From Leuconostoc gelidum subsp. gelidum KCTC 3527 (GTDB lineage: Bacteria > Bacillota > Bacilli > Lactobacillales > Lactobacillaceae): 64,000 nucleotides of DNA. Below the pieces are notes generated by a model that did no database searches, was not told the DNA's origin, and was given only the letters and a program-made list of their open reading frames with translations. Position numbers and translations under genes: made by a program. This document shows, in pieces, positions 24,801 through 32,871 of the stretch (position 1 is its first letter; each line of letters starts with the position of its first letter). The stretch lies in the NCBI RefSeq assembly GCF_000166715.1, contig NZ_AEMI01000016.1:124001-188000 (forward strand). The letters are read 5' to 3'.

Positions 24801-25015
24801 TATACTCTAGATTTTTGCATTGCAGGGTCATCATTAATATGAGATTCCCAATATTTTATCAATCTATCAATATATTCATCCCAACTCGGATAGCCTTGAA
24901 TTCTTGAAATACCCGCACCAATAAAAAACATGAGTTTGCCATTTTTCATTGCTTCGGCCATTTTGTTAACAATTTGCTCGTACTCAGGATGTGTATGAAA
25001 TTTAAACTCTGGCAT
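21836..25015 (-). CDS. Large SIR2-domain protein, candidate anti-phage NADase
   Basis: 1059 residues. The N-terminal ~300 residues are a SIR2-like domain: GAGIS (33-37), TTNYDN (143-148, N145), HLHG (184-187, H186) and a GSSMEEDEI segment (~232-240). The rest is a long helical region with no motif I recognise. Known anti-phage SIR2 proteins (DSR1/DSR2-type) share this plan: an N-terminal NADase and a ~700-residue C-terminal sensor, with a total near 1000. NAD+ depletion in infected cells is inferred. A ribosome site AAAGGATTGAA supports the start. It stands alone, with no partner gene obvious. Confidence 0.78.
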   Translation of the reverse strand: MPEFKFHTHPEYEQIVNKMAEAMKNGKLMFFIGAGISRIQGYPSWDEYIDRLIKYWESHINDDPAMQKSRVYVNALDQILSSNIDKKRKVDLVHQMIKQAFGQDTFEERQLDFEKYYFEALPPITEYNPVLTKLANLDASYITTNYDNQIEKHLDNMKTVSATVTDIEDFDERTDQVSLNTVIHLHGMPSGRPEHFISSSSSYKKHYYSDSQPISKIRHWIDEKKLLLVFLGSSMEEDEILSLLSGISGDHVSFLASNHGEDESGDYIRKIIKDYHSDQNHTQVFWYGDDYNMLSSFVEKLVNDIRNVAYPESNDDWYQFRDENTPDEIIVNILNNTDSGRLEHYFDGLNSKIITKRVPQILSSDIFESRDKNIPESIWKALETNHKVLNPAQIDSIINYIREQNWAYRIESAVSFLRGLELLEEQTLNLEKSLGSKPDIEYLSFYDWPNVMGWFLVKEIKKHSYQEGYYDAENPLTYNLVPQAQEELINILNSDDFKLIILESAADIIDDGGFSQLFHAILDDKFKIENKNWESKIDKRLLCHPIFIKILMKVNEKKKLSEHIVSQIISKVDFSDKNLGFLFNNFFAENHSEIIQLRGDIEKVQYEDGMTFGGVAKEVQQTSFVTEKDLALDNDSVIVKKLTRHENNGVQFGLENDLFEQSAAGTTKFFKKILVNPETTVANKIVKLFTDNIQQLYNEYKDWYCWYLFEESSEVKSDDEMVHDVIKMYSDIKISKFDYYDAQMFKNLLNSHYFVAEASTAFWQIDSSDFDLPYPDKNKGEEFTYNHFINSSLGSYLDLFKLVVEKVPDDKELAQQKINDIEDDNIRHFMMGRHYEMYKDSIPKTIYDLKGFSSAYRLGNKGTGAFKDATLFALHEGYNDPLIEQNVAVVALHEINPSEDCITWDKINVYTIFRYIFYTNYDFPHQHEWLKEIMTSQANKYFDIIFRMFRKNSESSKVKLGKLLSNPEKVLELSSEKISLNLVTSKIDEIDENLQPLFLRILTLIISSGRVKINGTSMQTIEMVLELSEKEERAKLFSGLRTSMDPGDLSRLETKYSTI

Positions 25016-25118
25016 TTCAATCCTTTCTCATTTTATTGCTTTCACAGTATCTTCGATAAAATTGATTTCATTATACCTCCAAAAATTTTTGATTAATATC
25101 ACATGTTATGCTGGTGAC

Positions 25119-26516
25119 CTAATTCATTTCATTCCCCACACCCTCAAACTTCGCCTTCATCGTCGGATTACCACGTGTTAGTTTCTTAACGCTCACATCA
25201 TCCAACTTATTATTAGCTAAACGCAATTGATTCTCAGATGTCGTCAATGACCGTTTAACGGCTTCCATGCGTGCAATCGATTTATCAATCTCGTCAATAG
25301 CATTTTTGAAATTCTTTGAAGCACTCTGGTAGTTTTTACCAAAAGCACTTTTAAAGTTGGTTAGATCACTTTCAAAATGCGTAATATCAATATTTTGTTC
25401 ACGAACTTGTTCTAATTCCTGCTTATATGCAACAGTATTCAGTGCAGCGTTACGCAACACGCCGATAAATTGAATGAAGAATTGCGGGCGAATAACATAC
25501 ATTTTTTCATAGTCATTAACTTGCACAATGCCTGTATTATATAAGTCGCTATCAGCTTCAAGCATTGAGACAAGGACGGCGTACTCAGTCTCTTTTTCAC
25601 GACGATCTTTGTCTAATTCTTTAAAGAAATCAGCATTCTTATGCTTAGAGGCTGTTGTGTCACCTTCGTTCTTCATATCAAACATAATACTAACAAATTC
25701 AGTCTCATCTTGATAATCACGGAAGATAAAGTCGCCTTTTGAATTCGTTTCAGATAGGGTATTGTCTTTTTCAAAATAAGCATTAGGAAAGGCATATGGG
25801 CGGATTTTATTGAATTCAGTCATCGCATACTGTTCCAAACTTTCACCAATCTCTTTAGTTGATTGACGTGCCTTGAAATTCTTATAAAATTCTACCTGTT
25901 CGTTTGCCGTCTTTAATTGGGCTTCATACTGGCTTTGAATATTAGCGAGCTGTAACTGCTTTTCTTGGTCTTTTAATTGCAATTGAGACGTTAACTCTGA
26001 CAATTCCTGTTTCCGTTGCGCTAATTCACTTTGTGTTGCCGCATCTTTTTTCAATAACTGCGTTTCTAAGTCAGATTGGCTTTGTTGCTTAATTGAAGTA
26101 ATCTGAGCTTCAAGTGCAACAATTTCTGATTCTTTTTTAGTAATAGTTTCTTGTAGGTCTAAGTCTTTTTGCACTAATTGTGATTTAAGTTCAACTTCAT
26201 TTTGTTTGGCAATGCTTTTAAGCTGTGTTTCTAATTCAACGATTCGTGTTGCCTTATCATTAATATTTTCTTGTAACTGTTGTTTTTGTTGCTGTAGTTG
26301 GTTCGCTAACTCGGCCTTAGTTTGTTTGTCTTGCTGCAATTCCCAGTCTTCCTTAGCCTGTGCCAACTTTTCTTCAAGAATTTCCGCTATTTTGCCATTA
26401 ATCACACTGGTATCAATATTCTGCTCATCAGTTAGGTCAACAACATCCCCTAATTGGGCAGCTTGATCCAAGACAAGTTCTGTCTGTGACGCAATATGAA
26501 ATTTAATTTTTGACAT
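25119..26516 (-). CDS. DUF2130 protein with long coiled coil
   Basis: 465 residues. Residues ~45-220 are a Gln/Lys/Glu-rich coiled coil (repeats of LELQLKQ type). The C-terminal ~200 residues match DUF2130, with GDFIFRDYQDETEFVSIMFDMKNEGD (~255-280) and YAVLVSMLEADSDLYNTGI, suggesting a PD-(D/E)XK-like nuclease fold (D, then DxK). Function is not established. It neighbours the SIR2 gene, but the gap and lack of overlap mean joint function is only a guess. Confidence 0.75.
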   Translation of the reverse strand: MSKIKFHIASQTELVLDQAAQLGDVVDLTDEQNIDTSVINGKIAEILEEKLAQAKEDWELQQDKQTKAELANQLQQQKQQLQENINDKATRIVELETQLKSIAKQNEVELKSQLVQKDLDLQETITKKESEIVALEAQITSIKQQSQSDLETQLLKKDAATQSELAQRKQELSELTSQLQLKDQEKQLQLANIQSQYEAQLKTANEQVEFYKNFKARQSTKEIGESLEQYAMTEFNKIRPYAFPNAYFEKDNTLSETNSKGDFIFRDYQDETEFVSIMFDMKNEGDTTASKHKNADFFKELDKDRREKETEYAVLVSMLEADSDLYNTGIVQVNDYEKMYVIRPQFFIQFIGVLRNAALNTVAYKQELEQVREQNIDITHFESDLTNFKSAFGKNYQSASKNFKNAIDEIDKSIARMEAVKRSLTTSENQLRLANNKLDDVSVKKLTRGNPTMKAKFEGVGNEMN

Positions 26517-26641
26517 ACTCAGTTAGTCTCCTACCCGCTGCTTTTTAGCAAGCGCAATTAGTTTCATTATAACAAAAATTGTTTTAACAATTAAATTTTA
26601 TCATACCAATTTAATAAAATATCTGTATCACTTACGTAAAT

Positions 26642-26693
26642 AAAAAACGTCTTAAACTGCACTCCAGTTTTTGGGTTCAGTTCCAGACGTTTT
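26642..26693 (-). terminator. Terminator of the APC permease
   Basis: AAAACGTCT (26644-26652) pairs with AGACGTTTT (26685-26693), with inner AACTG/CAGTT pairing. The minus-strand U-run lies just downstream of the hairpin. Confidence 0.7.
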
Positions 26694-26704
26694 GATATAC
26701 CTAT

Positions 26705-28027
26705 TTATTTTTGACGTTTTTGCATGATGAAGTACAATGGTAATCCTGCAAGTGTTGCAGCGACGCCAATCAATGCTAATTGCCATTCTGTTAGAAGTGT
26801 CATTACAATAATGAATAAACCACCTAAAATAGCAATAATTGGCACAACTGGATATAGTGGTACACGATACGGACGCTTTAGATCAGGCTCTGTATGGCGT
26901 AACTTAATGACTGCAACAAAAACCAAGGTGTAGAATAACCAAATAACGAAAACCAGCATGTCTGTTAGCATATCAAAGCCACCCACAAACATTAACCCAA
27001 TCGCTAGGACAAGTTGAAAGATGCCAGCAACATAAGGTATCTGAAAACGATTTAACTTCACTAATTGATCCGAGAAGGGTAAGCCTTTTTCCAAAGCCAT
27101 GGCATATGGTAATCGCATACCGGTCATTGTATAGCCATTCAACGTACCATAAATAGAAATTAAGATACCAATTGTAATCAACTTACCACCGAAACCACCA
27201 AAAATTTGTTGCGCAGCATCCATCGCAGTGTTAGCATTTCCTTGAATCGCACTAAATGGTAAGGCATGCAAGAAAGCATAATTCACAAGCAAATAAATTA
27301 CCATGATACCGAGTAGACCACCAGCAATAGCGCGAGGCAAGTCACGCGTTGGATTTTTCATCTCACCAGCAATATTGCCGACATGAATCCAACCATCATA
27401 AGCATACATGGTTGCCAATAATCCAGCTCCCATAGCAGAAGCCCAGCCACCAACCGCATGACCCGGAGTCACTGGGAAAATACTGACGTCAACACCCCCT
27501 GGCTGTAATAACCCAAAAATAATAATTAGTGCCAATGGAATCAGCTTGAAAAATAAAGTAATCGATTGAAATTGACCAGCAATTTTTGAGCCCAGCATAT
27601 TTATGGCTGCGACTGACACCAGTGCGGCAATTCCGGAAGGAATAATAGCCATATATCCCCAGTGAAAGAGATTAGCTACCTGCGTGCCAAAAATAATGCC
27701 TTTAGCTGCCAAACTAGCTGGAAAATAAATAATGATTTGTGCCCAACCTAGTATGTAACTTGCTAATTTACCGTAGGCGCGTTCGATATAGACCAACATA
27801 CCACCGGTTTGTGGTAATGCAGCGGCTAATTCAGCCCCTGTCAAACCCGCAGCTAAACTGATCAAGCCACCAACTAACCATACAAACAATGACATGCTCG
27901 TTGAGCCTGTCGCATCAGCGACACTTGAAGCCTTATAGAACACACCAGCACCAATGACTGTTCCCACGACAGTTGAAATTGCCGGAATTAGCGTCATAGT
28001 GCGATTAAGATTTTGATTTGTCCCCAT
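26705..28027 (-). CDS. APC family amino-acid permease
   Basis: 440 residues with 12 predicted membrane helices. The first helix has the APC signature (ISTVVGTVIGAGVFYKASSV), and the helix-6 region (YAYDGWIHVGNIAGEMKNPTRDLPRAI) matches LAT-type exchangers and their YkbA/SteT relatives. It probably imports or exchanges amino acids such as serine/threonine; specificity cannot be read. Monocistronic, with its own terminator. Confidence 0.88.
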   Translation of the reverse strand: MGTNQNLNRTMTLIPAISTVVGTVIGAGVFYKASSVADATGSTSMSLFVWLVGGLISLAAGLTGAELAAALPQTGGMLVYIERAYGKLASYILGWAQIIIYFPASLAAKGIIFGTQVANLFHWGYMAIIPSGIAALVSVAAINMLGSKIAGQFQSITLFFKLIPLALIIIFGLLQPGGVDVSIFPVTPGHAVGGWASAMGAGLLATMYAYDGWIHVGNIAGEMKNPTRDLPRAIAGGLLGIMVIYLLVNYAFLHALPFSAIQGNANTAMDAAQQIFGGFGGKLITIGILISIYGTLNGYTMTGMRLPYAMALEKGLPFSDQLVKLNRFQIPYVAGIFQLVLAIGLMFVGGFDMLTDMLVFVIWLFYTLVFVAVIKLRHTEPDLKRPYRVPLYPVVPIIAILGGLFIIVMTLLTEWQLALIGVAATLAGLPLYFIMQKRQK

Positions 28028-28147
28028 TTTTTCCTCTTTAACTACATTTAATCATACTCTTCTATATTACCAGTTTGCGCGCCGCAAAGAAATCACTTTA
28101 CTCATTTTTTTCCCGATACTGATTAAAACTGAAGTAGCATCATTTAC

Positions 28148-28176
28148 TTGACACTAACTTTTTTTGATGATATTCT
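28148..28176 (+). promoter_or_regulatory. Promoter of the MFS gene leader
   Basis: TTGACA (28148-28153), 17-base spacer, TATTCT (28171-28176). Transcription would start about 140 bases before the MFS start codon, giving a long leader. Confidence 0.75.
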
Positions 28177-28184
28177 GTTTTGAG

Positions 28185-28280
28185 ATAGTAATAGCTACTG
28201 ACACGATTAAAATCGTGTTTGCGTTATCCTGCAATAGTGGATGTAGACTGGGCGTTGTCAATGCGACGCCCTCTTTTTTA
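28185..28280 (+). promoter_or_regulatory. Leader with hairpins and intrinsic terminator (attenuator)
   Basis: The leader can fold AGTA/TACT (28186-28198) and CACGATT/AATCGTG (28202-28217). It then forms a terminator: GGGCGT (28250-28255) with ACGCCC (28266-28271), followed by TCTTTTTTA. The terminator lies before the MFS start at 28323. No known riboswitch consensus or leader peptide with a ribosome site is apparent. Confidence 0.6.
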
Positions 28281-28322
28281 TACACTTTTTTACAAAATTG
28301 AAAGAAAGCGTGCTTATTTCTC

Positions 28323-29489
28323 ATGACAAAAATTCAACAGCGTGCCTTAATATTATTGGTCGGCTCACAACTTTTAATTATGCTTGGTATTGGTTTGATT
28401 ATTCCAGTTGAACCTTATATTAAAGCAGATATGTCACTCACAGCAACTGATATGGGCATCATGGCAGCCTTATTTGCTGCTGTCCAATTTATTGCCTCCC
28501 CCATCATCGGTCGTTTTTCAGACAAATTCGCACGTGTACCGCTAATTGCTGCTGGTTTGCTCCTTTTTGCCGTTTCAGAGGGTCTGTTTGCATTCGGTAT
28601 TGGTCATTCACTCTTGCAGCTAAACATCGCACGTGCCTTAGGAGGATTAGCGGCAGCATTGTCAATGCCAGCGATTACTGCACTGGCATCAAACATGACA
28701 ACGAGTGAAAATCGTGCGCGAGTTATTGGTTGGCTATCAGCTTCATTTAGTGGCGGTATTATTTTGGGTCCAGGTATCGGTGGTGTGCTAGCGAATATCG
28801 ATCACACCTTACCTTTCTTTGGTTCTGCGATTTTAGGTCTGGTTGCTTTTATCATCTTTATTCTTTTTATGCCTGACGAAAAAAAAATTCGCATAACACA
28901 AAGTTCAACGCAATATAATGATATCAAATTAACCGGTCAGTTTTGGTCTGTCGCGCTAATCATGTTACTCATTATGATTCTCGTAGCTTCATTCGGATTA
29001 GCAGCATTTGAAAACATGTTTAGTCTCTATTTTCATGATGTTCGCGGTTTTAATTTAACTGAAATTGCCTGGTTTTTAGTTGTCAACGGTTTCTTATCAT
29101 TAATCATACAGGTTGTCTTTTTTGAAAAAATGGTACGCTATATCGGTGAATTAATGGTCATTCGTATCAGCTTCATATCAGGATTTCTAGCCATTATATG
29201 GATCCTGTTTTCGCAAACTAAATGGGAAGTCTTTGTCGCCACACTCATCGCCTTCGTTGGCTTTGACATCTTACGTCCAGCAATCACGACATTATTGTCA
29301 CATGTGAACGAGGAACGACAAGGTCTAATCAACGGTTTGAACATGTCCCTAACCAGTGTCGGTAATATCATTGGCCCAGTGTTAGGTGGTGTCCTCTTGG
29401 ATATCGGTAGTAACTTACCTTACACATTTGTAGCGGTTATTTTAGCAATTGCTAGTGTGTTGACGTTTACAATTCGGTTTAAGAGATAA
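28323..29489 (+). CDS. MFS multidrug-type exporter
   Basis: 388 residues with 12 membrane helices. Motif A (IGRFSDKFARVPLI) and the helix-5 GGIILGPGIGGVL motif C identify a drug:H+ antiporter of the NorA/TetA-like DHA1 branch. It sits alone on the plus strand behind a long leader with a terminator, suggesting inducible attenuation. The start codon ATG at 28323 follows GAAAGAAAGCG. Confidence 0.9.
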   Translation: MTKIQQRALILLVGSQLLIMLGIGLIIPVEPYIKADMSLTATDMGIMAALFAAVQFIASPIIGRFSDKFARVPLIAAGLLLFAVSEGLFAFGIGHSLLQLNIARALGGLAAALSMPAITALASNMTTSENRARVIGWLSASFSGGIILGPGIGGVLANIDHTLPFFGSAILGLVAFIIFILFMPDEKKIRITQSSTQYNDIKLTGQFWSVALIMLLIMILVASFGLAAFENMFSLYFHDVRGFNLTEIAWFLVVNGFLSLIIQVVFFEKMVRYIGELMVIRISFISGFLAIIWILFSQTKWEVFVATLIAFVGFDILRPAITTLLSHVNEERQGLINGLNMSLTSVGNIIGPVLGGVLLDIGSNLPYTFVAVILAIASVLTFTIRFKR

Positions 29490-29499
29490 AAATTGATTT

Positions 29500-29770
29500 T
29501 CTTTTTAAAAGCATCTTGAAAAGGATGTTTTTTTATGTTCAGTGTTGGTAATACAGCTTCTGAGTAATCTTGGTTTAATTGAGAATACCAAGTATGTTTT
29601 AATGACACACGATCAACGTCTTTGTTAACGTAACCCGCATTCATCTTATTATCATTAAAATTACGGTTACGATATTGCTCAAAGTCATTTCCATAATATT
29701 CTAATTTACCGTTACCCTAGTAATGAGTCCTCTTGACTGAATTACCATCGGTGCCATAGAAATAATATGT
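29500..29770 (-). pseudogene. Decayed fragment of a surface/secreted protein
   Basis: Read on the minus strand, one frame gives YYFYGTDGNSVKRTHY, then an in-frame TAG, then GNGKLEYYGNDFEQYRN, MNAGYVNKDVDRVSLKHTWY and a short tail. The YYFYGTDGNSV motif resembles YG/cell-wall-binding repeats of secreted lactic acid bacterial proteins, but I cannot name the parent. No ribosome site or 5' end is present. This explains the otherwise empty stretch between the MFS gene and the tRNAs. Confidence 0.55.
29508..29534 (+). terminator. Terminator of the MFS gene
   Basis: AAAGCATC (29508-29515) pairs with GATGTTTT (29524-29531), with one G-U pair, and is followed by T residues. Confidence 0.65.
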
Positions 29771-29800
29771 GCACTATGCACCTGTCACTTCAAACAAAAA

Positions 29801-29824
29801 AAGTAAACCAATCAAGGCTTACTT
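29801..29824 (-). terminator. Terminator after tRNA-Thr
   Basis: AAGTAAACC (29801-29809) pairs with GGCTTACTT (29816-29824), with one mismatch. An A-run to the left gives the U-run on the minus strand. Confidence 0.7.
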
Positions 29825-29845
29825 CTACAAATATAACGTCATTAG

Positions 29846-29918
29846 TGCCGACGAGAGGAATCGAACCTCCGACCCCAGGTTTACGATACCCGTGCTCTAC
29901 CAACTGAGCTACATCGGC
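29846..29918 (-). tRNA. tRNA-Thr (CGT)
   Basis: 73 bases. Acceptor GCCGATG/CGTCGGC with discriminator A, D arm GCTCAGTTGGTAGAGC, anticodon loop ATCGTAA (anticodon CGT) and T arm GGAGG-TTCGATT-CCTCT all fold. CCA is not encoded. Confidence 0.92.
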
Positions 29919-29947
29919 AAGTAGATAATTTAATAATTATCTGATAA

Positions 29948-30020
29948 CTCCGACTGCCGGGCTCGAACCGGCGACAACCTGATTAACAGTCAGGTGCTCT
30001 ACCAACTGAGCTAAGTCGGA
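29948..30020 (-). tRNA. tRNA-Asn (GTT), copy 1
   Basis: 73 bases. Acceptor TCCGACT/AGTCGGA with discriminator G, anticodon stem CCTGA/TCAGG with loop CTGTTAA (anticodon GTT), and T stem GCCGG/CCGGC. Confidence 0.93.
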
Positions 30021-30094
30021 ATAATTGCTTAACACAACTATTTAATTATGCCAGTTTCCTTCTCATTTGTCAATACTTTTCAAGACATAAAAAA

Positions 30095-30116
30095 AGCAAA
30101 CCCAGTTAGGTTTGCT
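30095..30116 (-). terminator. Terminator between the tRNA-Asn copies
   Basis: AGCAAACC (30095-30102) pairs with GGTTTGCT (30109-30116). The A-run on the left makes a U-run for leftward transcription from tRNA-Asn copy 2. Confidence 0.8.
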
Positions 30117-30126
30117 TCTCATAAAA

Positions 30127-30199
30127 CTCCGACTGTCGGGCTCGAACCGACGACAACCTGATTAACAGTCAGGTGCTCTACCAACTGAGCTAAGTCGGA
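30127..30199 (-). tRNA. tRNA-Asn (GTT), copy 2
   Basis: Identical to copy 1 except for one compensated pair in the T stem (GTCGG/CCGAC). The 5' flank (ATAATTGCTTAACACAACT) is also shared with copy 1, so this is a tandem duplication. Confidence 0.93.
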
Positions 30200-30279
30200 A
30201 TAATTGCTTAACACAACTTAACTATTATATCTAATAACTATGGTTTGTGTCAAGCTTTTTTGATAATTAATTATATTAA

Positions 30280-31848
<1,569 letters not shown>

Positions 31849-31902
31849 CTAAAATTTCTCACTAACAATTACTATACCAAAAAACAGCCTTAATCTCAAA
31901 GA

Positions 31903-32799
31903 TCAGTCAGCATTATTGGCATTAATTTCCAAAATGACGTCTTGCAATTCTTCAGGTGTAAAAAAATACCGTTTACCTGAAAACTTTCCAACAATTTCAG
32001 CACCATTATCTTCATCAATCATAGCTTGAATTTCAACAGCTGGTAGTGTTGTTAACATTTCTCTATAGGCATCTTTTGTTGGCTCTGCTGCTAAACCAAC
32101 ACCCGCCACCTGCAAAATTTCGACTTCACCTTCTCCAAAAATAGCTTCCAATATTTTCAAAGGTGTATAATTTTCAATCAACATATCAGACAAAGGTTTC
32201 ATATTTTTTAAATCTACTTCGAGTTGATCAATTGCTTCATCAGTTGCATCGGGTAATGCTTGAACTAAAAATCCACCAGCAGATTTCACTGAATCATCAT
32301 CATTCATATAAACAGAAACACCAACAACCGATGGAATTTGTTCTGATTGCGCCAAATAATACGTGAAATCGTCTCCAATTTCACCAGATATCAGCTGACT
32401 TTGACCAATATAAGGATTTGAGTATGGCGCGAATTTAGTAATCTGCAAAAAGCCATTAGTCCCTACCGCCTGCGCAACATCTAATTGATTATTATCATCA
32501 AAAATAGGCGCTAACTTATCATTTGTGACATAACCACGTACACTGCCTTTAGCATCTGCTTCAACGACAACATTGCCAATCGGCCCACGGCCATTAATCT
32601 GGATTGACATGCGTTCTTCACCTTTAAGAACAGATTGCGCGGTTAAACTTGTTGCTAACAGGCCACGGCCTAATACGACAGAGGCCAAACGAGATGTTTC
32701 ATGTGCTGCGGTTGCTTGACGTACAAGATTGGTGCCATTCAAAGCAAAGGCACGGAAATATTTATTTTTAGTGATTGTTTTAATAAATTGATCTGCCAT
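31903..32799 (-). CDS. hslO: Hsp33 (HslO) homolog without cysteines
   Basis: 298 residues, full length. HslO is a redox-switch holdase. The N-terminal domain (MADQFIKTITKNKYFRAFALNGT, ETSRLASVVLGRGLLATSLTAQSVLKG in pieces) and the linker are conserved. The four zinc-binding cysteines (CxC...CxxC) of the C-terminal domain are replaced: the first pair lies in ILQVAGVGLAA, and the second in AEIVGKFSGKRYFF (G271 and S274 in place of Cys). The whole protein contains no Cys. Classical oxidative activation is therefore not expected. Confidence 0.92.
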   Translation of the reverse strand: MADQFIKTITKNKYFRAFALNGTNLVRQATAAHETSRLASVVLGRGLLATSLTAQSVLKGEERMSIQINGRGPIGNVVVEADAKGSVRGYVTNDKLAPIFDDNNQLDVAQAVGTNGFLQITKFAPYSNPYIGQSQLISGEIGDDFTYYLAQSEQIPSVVGVSVYMNDDDSVKSAGGFLVQALPDATDEAIDQLEVDLKNMKPLSDMLIENYTPLKILEAIFGEGEVEILQVAGVGLAAEPTKDAYREMLTTLPAVEIQAMIDEDNGAEIVGKFSGKRYFFTPEELQDVILEINANNAD

Positions 32800-32842
32800 T
32801 TTTTCCCTTTCTTTTTTAAATATTATCGATTATTTAAAATAA

Positions 32843-32866
32843 AAAAGTTGACGCTATCGTCAACTC
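32843..32866 (-). terminator. Terminator of ftsH
   Basis: AGTTGACG (32846-32853) pairs with CGTCAACT (32858-32865). The adjacent A-run on the left becomes U-rich on the minus strand. Confidence 0.8.
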
Positions 32867-32871
32867 TTATT

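Noticed and set aside
29500-29770. Assigning the remnant to a glucansucrase (GH70)
   Set aside because: YYFYGTDGNSV-like repeats occur in several secreted families, and the rest of the fragment did not match a GH70 motif I can name.
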